Virus record (IMG/VR): IMGVR_UViG_3300020433_000012
Location: 1 to 46,276 of that record
Source of the DNA: a virus
Reading direction: 5' to 3' (one strand)
Length of the DNA: 46,276 bases
Of the stretch, positions 1 through 6,491 are shown one piece after another (position 1 is the first letter of the stretch; every line of letters starts with the position of its first letter). The notes beneath the pieces are model-generated. The model was given only the letters and a program-made list of their open reading frames with translations, had not been told where the DNA came from and made no database searches. The position numbers and the translations under genes are program-made.

Positions 1-567
1 TCATTTGGTGTCGCAGCAATCTTTCGTTATATCTTATTCATTCAAGGTTTCCACAATATTACTCTTAACCCATTTCATATGATGGGTGTAGCAGGTATAT
101 TAGGTGGAGCATTACTATGTGCCATTCATGGTGCAACAGTGCAGAACACCTTGTATCAAGATACCTCACAATACACAGAGGGTAAGGTTCAATCTACAAC
201 CTTCCGTGCGTTTGATCCAGTTCAAGAAGAAGAAACTTATTCTTTCATTACCTCCAATAGATTCTGGTCACAGATCTTTGGTATTGGATTCTCTAACAAA
301 AGATTCCTACATTTTATGATGTTATTCGTGCCTGTTACAGGTATGTGGGCATCATCAATTGGTATCGTAGGTCTTGCACTTAACTTAAGAGCATACGACT
401 TTGTATCTCAAGAGATAAGAGCAGCAGAAGACCCAGAGTTCGAAACTTTCTACACTAAGAATATACTTCTTAATGAAGGTATGAGAGCATGGATGTCATC
501 TGTTGATCAACCTCATGAGAACTTCGTGTTCCCAGAAGAAGTATTACCTCGTGGTAATGCCTTGTAA
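1..567 (+). CDS. psbD: Photosystem II D2 protein, C-terminal part (5' end outside window)
   Basis: The reading frame is open from base 1 and covers D2 from about residue 172 to the stop. D2 pairs with D1 in the photosystem II reaction centre in the thylakoid membrane; phage copies are thought to keep photosynthesis running during infection. Visible landmarks are GFHN (His189, partner of tyrosine D), PFHMM (His197, chlorophyll ligand), AIHGA (His214) and FLHF (His268), the last two binding the non-haem iron. The end, [11 protein letters not shown], is the normal D2 terminus. Between NTLYQD and TFRAF there are about seven more residues than in the usual cyanobacterial D2. A strong terminator follows. 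The family call is certain; the numbering is from general knowledge of D2. Confidence 0.98.
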   Translation, partial: SFGVAAIFRYILFIQGFHNITLNPFHMMGVAGILGGALLCAIHGATVQNTLYQDTSQYTEGKVQSTTFRAFDPVQEEETYSFITSNRFWSQIFGIGFSNKRFLHFMMLFVPVTGMWASSIGIVGLALNLRAYDFVSQEIRAAEDPEFETFYTKNILLNEGMRAWMSSVDQPHENFVFPEEVLPRGNAL

Positions 568-621
568 TTCCCGTACCTTCTGTTAGTTAAATTTGTTACA
601 TAAATAAGTTAACATCATAAT

Positions 622-652
622 AGAGACTCCTTCGGGGGAGTCTCTTTTTTTC
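622..652 (+). terminator. Rho-independent terminator after psbD
   Basis: AGAGACTCC (622-630) pairs with GGAGTCTCT (637-645) around a small TTCGGG loop and is followed by a run of T. It ends psbD transcription just before the next gene. Confidence 0.9.
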
Positions 653-663
653 CCTAAAATAAA

Positions 664-927
664 ATGTCCTTTCTATTAGTATCAGCAAGTTTTCTTAACT
701 TTATCTTTTACATCTATGCAATTGGTTTTGTAATTGCATTGATACTGGAACAGGTCGTCAAGCAAGGTGATAATGAAAGGAATCTATACATCGTAGAAAC
801 GAATAGGAGATACCTTTGGAGACAGACATGGATTGTGAACATCAATTGGTTCGCTTGTAACGTGGGTCTGTTCTTCCTTTCTAGAAACTTGCAACCTGTA
901 ACAGATAATTTTTATTCAGGATACTAA
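664..927 (+). CDS. Small hypothetical membrane protein (87 aa)
   Basis: Not recognised as a named family. The first 30 residues (SFLLVSASFLNFIFYIYAIG and onward) form a hydrophobic membrane segment. A polar stretch with NERNLYIVETNRRYLWRQ follows, then a second hydrophobic segment near residues 62-74 (WFACNVGLFFL), so a two-pass inner or thylakoid membrane protein is likely. The gene starts 11 nt after the psbD terminator T-run and has no clear Shine-Dalgarno sequence. Its stop codon lies in the 5' arm of a long hairpin at 919-958. Small membrane proteins next to phage photosystem genes are common in cyanophages, but no function can be assigned. Confidence 0.7.
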   Translation: MSFLLVSASFLNFIFYIYAIGFVIALILEQVVKQGDNERNLYIVETNRRYLWRQTWIVNINWFACNVGLFFLSRNLQPVTDNFYSGY

Positions 928-958
928 ATCAAAATCGACTTTTGATTTACAGATATCC
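919..958 (+). repeat. Long stem-loop over the stop codon of the preceding gene
   Basis: TAAATCAAAA (925-934) is a perfect complement of TTTTGATTTA (940-949) around the loop TCGAC, and GGATA (919-923) can extend it with TATCC (954-958). There is no T-run directly after it, so it may be an RNA processing or stability element rather than a terminator. The core word AAAATCGACTTTT recurs at about 12452-12464, again just after a gene. Confidence 0.6.
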
Positions 959-1004
959 TCAAAAAAATTTCTCCAAATTTTTTGGATCTCTATAGTTTTT
1001 TTCA

Positions 1005-1038
1005 AGGGGGTTGACACCCTCTTTTTTTATGCTATAAT
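1005..1038 (+). promoter_or_regulatory. Merged terminator and sigma70-type promoter
   Basis: AGGGGGT (1005-1011) pairs with ACCCTCT (1016-1022) around TGAC, followed by seven T residues (1022-1028): a rho-independent terminator. The same bases hold the -35 box TTGACA (1011-1016), 16 bp from a perfect -10 TATAAT (1033-1038). Transcription should start near 1045, exactly where a strong hairpin begins. The stretch 1011-1038 is repeated identically at 5922-5949. Confidence 0.8.
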
Positions 1039-1044
1039 ATATTT

Positions 1045-1259
1045 GTTGACCTGACGAGGTTAACACGGGAGTGACTGAATAACCCTGTTGGAATTAGGCG
1101 GGGTAATGTAAACGGTCAGGGGTGGTGCCCGCTTCTTCGGAAGAACTTCTTACCAGAAGGACTGTTGTTGTTATGTACTAATTTTCGCACTAGCGATTCC
1201 CATAACTTGAGGGTAAAATGTATTCCCTCCTCCCACCCCTCTTTAAGAGGGTTTTTTTT
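1045..1259 (+). ncRNA. Candidate structured small RNA of about 210 nt
   Basis: This non-coding stretch lies between a consensus promoter (start near 1045) and a terminator. It can fold into a chain of helices: 1045-1052 with 1057-1064 (8 bp, one G-U pair); 1098-1102 with 1128-1132 (GCGGG/CCCGC); 1132-1135 with 1140-1143 closing a cUUCGg tetraloop; 1146-1150 with 1155-1159; 1170-1175 with 1201-1206, with CGC/GCG (1186-1188/1193-1195) inside; 1209-1213 with 1225-1229; and the terminator stem 1237-1241 with 1247-1251. The frames are broken by stops. GAGGG/CCCTC arms occur twice and could swap partners, so an attenuator-like leader for the gene at 1376 is the alternative to a free sRNA. I do not recognise it as a named RNA family. 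Confidence 0.7.
1237..1259 (+). terminator. Terminator of the structured RNA
   Basis: CCCTC (1237-1241) pairs with GAGGG (1247-1251) around TTTAA and is followed by eight T residues. The 5' arm could alternatively pair with GAGGG at 1209-1213. Confidence 0.8.
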
Positions 1260-1310
1260 ATGTCAAAATATTTCACTTCATTGACTTTCATTGAGCAAAT
1301 ATAAAAACAA

Positions 1311-1318
1311 TATAAATA
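1311..1318 (+). promoter_or_regulatory. T4-type late promoter TATAAATA
   Basis: An exact TATAAATA box lies 58 bp upstream of the start codon at 1376. This is the sequence recognised by the gp55/gp33/gp45-type late transcription machinery in T4. Confidence 0.65.
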
Positions 1319-1327
1319 AAACCCTTT

Positions 1328-1370
1328 TTGTGTTGAAAGTATGATAAATTATATGAGGAACTCAACACAA
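1328..1370 (+). promoter_or_regulatory. Inverted repeat enclosing a Shine-Dalgarno-like sequence
   Basis: TTGTGTTGA (1328-1336) and TCAACACAA (1362-1370) are perfect 9-bp complements. The purine stretch GAGGA (1355-1359) lies inside the loop and the start codon follows at 1376. The linear spacing from GAGGA to ATG is long (16 nt); folding of the stem would mask the site or change the distance. A translational control element is inferred. Confidence 0.5.
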
Positions 1371-1375
1371 ATAGA

Positions 1376-1639
1376 ATGTCAGGAGATTATTTTACCCACA
1401 ACGATAGACAACCATGTATTTCAAACTACTCTGCTTTGAAGTGGGATAGCACAGGTGAATTGTCAGAACTTGACATGGATAGGATATTGGAATTACTCAA
1501 TAAAAATGAAGAACCAGAAGAGTGTGAAGTTTCTGTAGCAATGGATGAAATTAAAGAATCTAAATGGAAAGATTCTACTTACATCAAATCTATTCATGTC
1601 AACGCACGATACCGAACTGGTAGTGCGATCCAAGAATAA
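1376..1639 (+). CDS. Hypothetical acidic protein (87 aa)
   Basis: Soluble, acidic, with no membrane segment or recognisable motif. It contains an ELSELDMDRILELLNKNEE helix-like stretch (residues about 29-47) and two cysteines. It follows a late promoter box at 1311 and a 9-bp inverted repeat at 1328-1370. Its stop codon overlaps the ATAAATA late box for the next gene. The structured RNA upstream ends 117 nt before it, so it could be the downstream gene of an attenuator. Function unknown. Confidence 0.65.
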   Translation: MSGDYFTHNDRQPCISNYSALKWDSTGELSELDMDRILELLNKNEEPEECEVSVAMDEIKESKWKDSTYIKSIHVNARYRTGSAIQE

Positions 1640-1642
1640 ATA
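1636..1642 (+). promoter_or_regulatory. Late promoter box ATAAATA overlapping a stop codon
   Basis: ATAAATA overlaps the TAA at 1637-1639. With T4-like spacing the start would be at about 1648-1649, inside the 5' arm of the following terminator stem, so the late transcript would lack a complete stem and read into the gene at 1668. Confidence 0.6.
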
Positions 1643-1644
1643 TT

Positions 1645-1666
1645 GAGGGTAAGACCCTCTTTTTTT
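1645..1666 (+). terminator. Terminator directly before the gene at 1668
   Basis: GAGGGT (1645-1650), AAG loop, ACCCTC (1654-1659), then seven T residues (1660-1666). It ends upstream transcripts only one base before the next ATG. Confidence 0.8.
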
Positions 1667-1667
1667 A

Positions 1668-4600
1668 ATGGCAATTGCATATTATTATCCAGAAGGACCG
1701 TTAGGACCAGTATGTGACTATCAAGTTGATGATGATGGTGATCTGGATGCAAGACGTAGAAGAATTCAAGACGCTATAGGTGACGGAAGAGAGGTAACTT
1801 ATGGTCCTGTAGATTATGGTGACCTAGAACGTGTAATGGATGGTGGTATACCTGCACTCGTCAGTAGAAGATGTAAAGTTAGAACTCTTGCTGATGGAAC
1901 TAAAGAGTTCTATGATTGTCAAGATGATTTTTTAACACCAATTGGTGCTCCAGTTGGTTATCCTTTAGTAGAACCTCAATATGATTGGTTATCTAATTCA
2001 GTATCTCCTTGGGGATTAGATGATGATTTTGAACCTCTCGAAATGAGTCCTTACGCTTGTTCTCCTTTTGATCCAGACATTAATATAATTCCTGTGAAGA
2101 TGTATAGATCTGATGGGACTTTTGTAGAGAAAATTTTAACAGAAAAATCTTCACCACCAACTTTTCCTGTAAGAAGTGGTAACTCAACATTTGCTAGTGG
2201 AAGTGTCAATGCAAATTTTGTAGAAGTCAATTCAGATAATCTTTGGTATACTAATCCAGCAACATTGGCATGGCGTATCACTCAAGGTTCTACAGAAATT
2301 GCTACCTCAGTTACCAATAAAGGTACATGGGTACAGGTAGGTGCATCAAATAATCCTGCTAATGGTTGGACACAATTTATGATTGATTATGGTATCTACC
2401 CATCAGTGCCTTTAGATACACAGGAGGATCCTTTAATTGGACAGTGGCAAACACTTACTACTACTGTCAACTTTCCTACATCTGGTACATATTCTATAAG
2501 AATAGAGTCTGATAATGATGGTTATATTAAGATAATAAATTCTGCTGATATTGCTATTCTTGATAGAGAGATATACTACAATAATTCTACTGGTGTAGGA
2601 GAAGAAACTATTTCATTGACATTAGCTGCAGGTACCTATACTGTAGAGACACGCATTAAAAATAGGATTATAGCAGGTGGTGATCTAAAACTTAGAGTAA
2701 TTGGTGATGTTGCTGGTCTTGTTGGACTTACATTTAGATGGAATGATAACCCTAACACTGCTGGAACTGCTCTAAGTTCTCTAGTTATTGATGGTGTTAC
2801 GTTTAATCAAACAGGAAGAAGGGGAGAGACGGATGCAATACTTACTGTTGCTGCTGGTAGTACTGATTATCCAATAACAATTAATCCTGGTACAGGATTT
2901 GGTGGAAAGGAAGTACAGTTTCAAAATGTTGGTTTTTATGATCTTGATGGACAAGATTATAATGCAGAACTATTAATTACTAGAGTTGAACCAGAACCTC
3001 AAGTAAATAATGTAGGTGGATTTTGGTCTGAAGAAGGTAATAAGTATGCAGTTTGGGTTAATCCAGAACAATGTACTCTACCTGATCTACCTCAAGAGGT
3101 AACATACATGATCGATATACCAGCAACCGACACGTATACATTTACTGGTGGTGCTGATGATGAATTTAATGTCTTTTTAAATGATGAAACTTCTCCTGTT
3201 ATTGGTGGTGTTGGTGGGATATTTAATTTTGGAACAAACACCACACCATTCTCAGCAACTAGAACAATACAAGCAGGTAAGTTGAAGATGGTTGTACAGT
3301 GTACAAATGGTAATGCTACCTTTGTTGATGCTGAGGGAAGACCTGATGGTTTAGCATATAGTTGGTCTAGAAATCCTGGTGGGTGGTATGTAAAAATTTG
3401 TAGAGGTACTAGTTGTATTGAACCAACAACAATTGTATGGGTTCCATCTGGTCCTCATAATGCTTGGGGAGATTTTATGGACACATACGCTGTATATCCA
3501 TCCAATAATCTTGTTCTAAAAGGAAATCCTCAAACAACATCTTACAATGTTAATATTCCTTTTCCAGGTAATTACACATTAGAATATTCTGTAGATGACA
3601 TAGGAGTTATTTCATTAGATGGAACTCAGATTGTAAGTTTTGCTGCTAATTTTCCTACCTCAAACACATATACTATTAACAATCTTACTGCTGGTCCTCA
3701 CGTAATAGAAGTTACTGTTACTAACCAAGCAGCAAGTGCGGATAGTGATGATTGGACTACAAATCCTGCAGGTATCGCATGGACTTTAACTCCTGAAACA
3801 AGTGCATCTAATGTAGCAGTTAAGTTTTTAAGTAATGGTGATCTGTTAGCAACAGGAGAAGGATTCGCATCAGTTCCATTGACTTTCACATCTAATGCTG
3901 CTACTGGTGCTCGTGCTCTTTGGTCAATCTTCGGAAGATCAATAGATTCAGGATATCAAATAGCATCTTCTACTAAAATTATGTGGGATGATGATATTTC
4001 TGGTGGGTTTGATGAAAATGCTAGTCTTACTATAGTAAGTATTAATCAAATAGGTGGTTCAAATATAGGTGTTACGTTTAGTTCTGATGGAAGTGGTATC
4101 GATATAACTGGTGCAGGATCTGCTGATGTTGTATTTCATTTTGCATGGAATGATAATCCAAATACTTCTGGACTTGCAGTTGGTAACTTAGAACTGTTAG
4201 GCACAACATTTACTCAAAGTTCTCAAACAGGTAATCAAACTGAAACTATTAGAGTTAGTGGTAGTACATCTCAGGTTTCTTATTACATTAGTGGGCAATC
4301 ATTTGTTCAAACTGCAAATGCTGCTACCGTTACTAAAACAATTAGCGTTAATGGTGGTGGAGAACAGGGTAGAGTATACGCAAGTAGTTCTTTCTATACC
4401 CAAAATTTACGAACTGAAAATAATGGACAGAGACTTTGTTTAAATGACAACGGTAGTAGTAATACTTACATGGCATTTATCAGAGGTTGTATAATTAATC
4501 GTGCAAATGGATTTACTGAAAGTAATGTTGATTTGGGATACGAGGATACCACAGATACTTCATTATATTTCTACCCTATTGTCAGATCAATCGCTGAGGA

Positions 4601-5048
4601 GTATACTAGTGGTAGATTTGGACGTACAGGCACCTTTCCAAACAGAGGCAGACCTCCAGATCTTAGAGGATTGACTGGTTATGTTGATTATTACATTCGA
4701 CTTGGTGGGTTATTAAATACTCCTGTCAACGAAACTATTTTCAACACAGTTAAATCTCTTATTGCAACTAACTATACAAATAACCCATTGGGTAATGAAG
4801 CAGACCTTCCAGATATAGTATCTGTTGTATATCCTCCACGTTGTACTGCTAAGATAGAAATTGGAACACCTAACCAAGGAGTTTCTGATGAACCTATCGT
4901 AGCTTCCTCTCTAGATTTAACTCCTTCTATACAAGAAGGTAATTTAGTTTGGTCTACTAGAGATGCTACAGGTTATGAGTACAAAGAAATTGGTTCTGAA
5001 TCTTCTGGTAGTGGTGGATCAGGTGGTGGATCAGGTGGTGGATACTAA
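1668..5048 (+). CDS. Large virion structural protein with PA14-like repeats (1126 aa)
   Basis: The N-terminal 150 residues are unique and include YYYPEGPLGPVCDY. The rest is beta-rich, with repeated units of the type NNPANGWTQFM, YGIYPS, a strand block ending SGTYSIRIESDNDGYIKI, and RIKN. A second copy near residue 595-690 has HNAWGDFMDTYAVYPS and GNYTLEYSVDDIGVISLDG. These resemble PA14-type carbohydrate-binding domains. Two further similar blocks contain RWNDNPNTAGTAL and AWNDNPNTSGLAV. The protein ends in a Gly/Ser tail closing with GGGY, the same ending as gp53 in this window. There is no Shine-Dalgarno: a terminator T-run abuts the ATG. It is probably a surface-exposed virion protein; the PA14 reading is inference from pattern. 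Confidence 0.75.
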   Translation: MAIAYYYPEGPLGPVCDYQVDDDGDLDARRRRIQDAIGDGREVTYGPVDYGDLERVMDGGIPALVSRRCKVRTLADGTKEFYDCQDDFLTPIGAPVGYPLVEPQYDWLSNSVSPWGLDDDFEPLEMSPYACSPFDPDINIIPVKMYRSDGTFVEKILTEKSSPPTFPVRSGNSTFASGSVNANFVEVNSDNLWYTNPATLAWRITQGSTEIATSVTNKGTWVQVGASNNPANGWTQFMIDYGIYPSVPLDTQEDPLIGQWQTLTTTVNFPTSGTYSIRIESDNDGYIKIINSADIAILDREIYYNNSTGVGEETISLTLAAGTYTVETRIKNRIIAGGDLKLRVIGDVAGLVGLTFRWNDNPNTAGTALSSLVIDGVTFNQTGRRGETDAILTVAAGSTDYPITINPGTGFGGKEVQFQNVGFYDLDGQDYNAELLITRVEPEPQVNNVGGFWSEEGNKYAVWVNPEQCTLPDLPQEVTYMIDIPATDTYTFTGGADDEFNVFLNDETSPVIGGVGGIFNFGTNTTPFSATRTIQAGKLKMVVQCTNGNATFVDAEGRPDGLAYSWSRNPGGWYVKICRGTSCIEPTTIVWVPSGPHNAWGDFMDTYAVYPSNNLVLKGNPQTTSYNVNIPFPGNYTLEYSVDDIGVISLDGTQIVSFAANFPTSNTYTINNLTAGPHVIEVTVTNQAASADSDDWTTNPAGIAWTLTPETSASNVAVKFLSNGDLLATGEGFASVPLTFTSNAATGARALWSIFGRSIDSGYQIASSTKIMWDDDISGGFDENASLTIVSINQIGGSNIGVTFSSDGSGIDITGAGSADVVFHFAWNDNPNTSGLAVGNLELLGTTFTQSSQTGNQTETIRVSGSTSQVSYYISGQSFVQTANAATVTKTISVNGGGEQGRVYASSSFYTQNLRTENNGQRLCLNDNGSSNTYMAFIRGCIINRANGFTESNVDLGYEDTTDTSLYFYPIVRSIAEEYTSGRFGRTGTFPNRGRPPDLRGLTGYVDYYIRLGGLLNTPVNETIFNTVKSLIATNYTNNPLGNEADLPDIVSVVYPPRCTAKIEIGTPNQGVSDEPIVASSLDLTPSIQEGNLVWSTRDATGYEYKEIGSESSGSGGSGGGSGGGY

Positions 5049-5065
5049 AAACAAACACAAGAATT

Positions 5066-5320
5066 ATGGAATTACCAAAAATTAAAAATGAAAATTTACC
5101 GAAAGAATTGAAAGAGATTCTTGGTGATAGAGATGCTGAGTTTGAATCAATTGTAAATCCTATGGATATTGTCAACGTTTACCTTGATCCCGAACAAGAT
5201 CAGAAAGATCGTGAAAGAGTTGCTAACATGCTCATAGAATCAAGAAAGAAATCTCATGAGTATTTGAGACAGCAGAGGTTAGAAAAGAAACGTTTAGACA
5301 CATCTTCAACAGATGCTTGA
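5066..5320 (+). CDS. Hypothetical charged helical protein (84 aa)
   Basis: A small soluble protein rich in Lys, Glu and Arg, predicted helical (for example KELKEILGDRDAEFESIV and the Arg/Gln/Lys-rich C-terminal third). It starts 17 nt after the large virion protein and probably shares its transcript. No signal peptide, membrane segment or catalytic motif is visible. Function unknown; a structural or assembly role is possible from context only. Confidence 0.65.
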   Translation: MELPKIKNENLPKELKEILGDRDAEFESIVNPMDIVNVYLDPEQDQKDRERVANMLIESRKKSHEYLRQQRLEKKRLDTSSTDA

Positions 5321-5342
5321 CACTTATCTAAAGTTGTGATAT

Positions 5343-5350
5343 TATAAATA
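5343..5350 (+). promoter_or_regulatory. T4-type late promoter TATAAATA
   Basis: An exact TATAAATA box stands 116 bp before the outer-membrane-type gene at 5466, giving a roughly 110-nt structured leader. Confidence 0.65.
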
Positions 5351-5380
5351 GTCATTATACAAAGGACTCGAAATAATCGT

Positions 5381-5438
5381 AACCCTGTGTAGATGCAAAA
5401 AAGTTTTTCATGTCGGAAAAACTACCATCCGCAGGGTT
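5381..5438 (+). promoter_or_regulatory. Two-level hairpin in the leader of the barrel protein gene
   Basis: The outer stem is AACCCTG (5381-5387) with CAGGGTT (5432-5438); the inner stem is AGTTTTTC (5402-5409) with GAAAAACT (5416-5423) around ATGTCG. T residues after 5438 make it look partly like a terminator, but it sits between a late promoter and the start codon at 5466, so it could be either a terminator of the upstream operon or a leader element. Confidence 0.55.
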
Positions 5439-5465
5439 TTTCCTTGCGAGACACTTTAAACTATT

Positions 5466-5861
5466 ATGACTATTAAATCAACAATCGCTGCAGTAGCAGC
5501 ATCTCCATTCCTTCTCGCTGGTGCAGCTTTTGCTGGTCCTTACGTGAACGTTGAGAGCAATCTTTCATATCCAGATGGCGATTATTCATCTGCAACAACT
5601 GATATCCATCTTGGATATGAGGGAACTGTTGGAACAGAGGGTAAAATCGCATACTACATCCAAGGTGGTCCTTCATTGAACCATACAGAGTCAACTGATG
5701 ATACAGAGACAGAAATCTCTGGTAAGGTTGGTGCTTCTGTACCTGTTAATGATGATCTTGCTGCTTATGCTGAGATCTCTGGCACTACTGCTGGTGAAGA
5801 TGCTGATGGCGACACTATCCGTAACTGGGGTGGTAAAGTTGGTGTTAAATTTACATTCTAA
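5466..5861 (+). CDS. Secreted outer-membrane beta-barrel-like protein (131 aa)
   Basis: Residues 1-23 form a classical signal peptide (MTIKSTIAAVAASPFLLAGA then AFA before cleavage). The mature part alternates polar and hydrophobic residues in short strands (YVNVESNLSYP, TDIHLGYEGTVG, KIAYYIQGGPSLN, EISGKVGASVPV, DLAAYAEISG, WGGKVGVKFTF). It ends in a C-terminal phenylalanine, the signature recognised by the outer-membrane insertion machinery. At about 108 mature residues it could make a barrel of six to eight strands. It has its own late promoter and a hairpin-rich leader. A phage-made protein sent to the host outer membrane is unusual; superinfection exclusion or a virion role are both possible. 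Not recognised as a named family. Confidence 0.75.
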   Translation: MTIKSTIAAVAASPFLLAGAAFAGPYVNVESNLSYPDGDYSSATTDIHLGYEGTVGTEGKIAYYIQGGPSLNHTESTDDTETEISGKVGASVPVNDDLAAYAEISGTTAGEDADGDTIRNWGGKVGVKFTF

Positions 5862-5912
5862 CTAAATAAGATTGAGACATCGTTCGTGCGGTCTCTACAA
5901 TCGGAACTTACA

Positions 5913-5949
5913 AGAGGGTGCTTGACACCCTCTTTTTTTATGCTATAAT
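5913..5949 (+). promoter_or_regulatory. Merged terminator and sigma70-type promoter
   Basis: AGAGGGTG (5913-5920) pairs with CACCCTCT (5926-5933), followed by a T-run. The loop and 3' arm hold -35 TTGACA (5922-5927), 16 bp before -10 TATAAT (5944-5949). The start site near 5956 leaves a leader of about 12 nt for glutaredoxin. Bases 5922-5949 are identical to 1011-1038. Confidence 0.85.
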
Positions 5950-5967
5950 TTTAAAAAATATACTCCT

Positions 5968-6204
5968 ATGAATTTTTCTGTATACACTCGTAATGGTTGT
6001 CCCTATTGCTCAAAAGTCAAAGCAGTTATCTCTAGTAAGGGATATAAGTTTACTGAGTATCGTTTAGACACACACTTTGATAGACAAGGTTTCTATGAAC
6101 AGTTTGGTGCTGCTAGTACATTTCCTCAAGTAATTTTAGATGGTAAAAAACTTGGTGGTTGTACGGAAACTGTTCTATATTTGAGAGAGAACAACTTGAT
6201 ATAA
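5968..6204 (+). CDS. nrdC: Glutaredoxin
   Basis: A 78-residue thioredoxin-fold protein of normal glutaredoxin length. The dithiol active site CPYC is at residues 11-14, the cis-proline motif TFPQV near residue 52 and the GG C-terminal motif (LGGCTE) near residue 64. It donates electrons to ribonucleotide reductase or reduces glutathione-mixed disulfides in the host cytoplasm. It is driven by the consensus promoter at 5922-5949 with a very short leader lacking a Shine-Dalgarno sequence. The family is certain; the T4 symbol nrdC is used by analogy. Confidence 0.92.
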   Translation: MNFSVYTRNGCPYCSKVKAVISSKGYKFTEYRLDTHFDRQGFYEQFGAASTFPQVILDGKKLGGCTETVLYLRENNLI

Positions 6205-6207
6205 ACA

Positions 6208-6214
6208 CTAAATA
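6208..6214 (+). promoter_or_regulatory. Late promoter box CTAAATA
   Basis: A CTAAATA box lies 21 bp upstream of the membrane protein gene at 6236, immediately after the glutaredoxin stop. Confidence 0.5.
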
Positions 6215-6235
6215 AAAATAGCTACGGAGAAACAC

Positions 6236-6475
6236 ATGGATCCAATCATTGTTGCACTGGTTGTCTTAGTTGTTCTGGGAGCATTTTTCCTTGGTATAAC
6301 TGTTTCTTGGTTGGCGAAAGGATATGTAGAAGACTACATAGAAAATGCAGCATATTCCAAATCAGTTGTACATCCTGAAATGTTTGATGAAGATGGTAAC
6401 ATGTTACATGATGAACTCATCTATATCAGACCAACAAATATCTGGAATTTCGACGATGCTGATGAGGAAGACTAA
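6236..6475 (+). CDS. Small single-pass membrane protein (79 aa)
   Basis: Residues 4-27 (IIVALVVLVVLGAFFLGITV and onward) form one strong membrane helix. The rest is an acidic cytoplasmic or periplasmic tail ending DDADEED. The start is preceded by CGGAG and by a CTAAATA late box. No family recognised. Such one-helix proteins with acidic tails are frequent in cyanophages; function unknown. Confidence 0.7.
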   Translation: MDPIIVALVVLVVLGAFFLGITVSWLAKGYVEDYIENAAYSKSVVHPEMFDEDGNMLHDELIYIRPTNIWNFDDADEED

Positions 6476-6491
6476 TCACAGGAATTAAATT

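Noticed and set aside
1045-1259. tRNA or tmRNA in the gene-free stretch
   Set aside because: No T-arm (GGTTCGA-type), anticodon arm or CCA-compatible acceptor ends could be found; the helices are consecutive simple hairpins.
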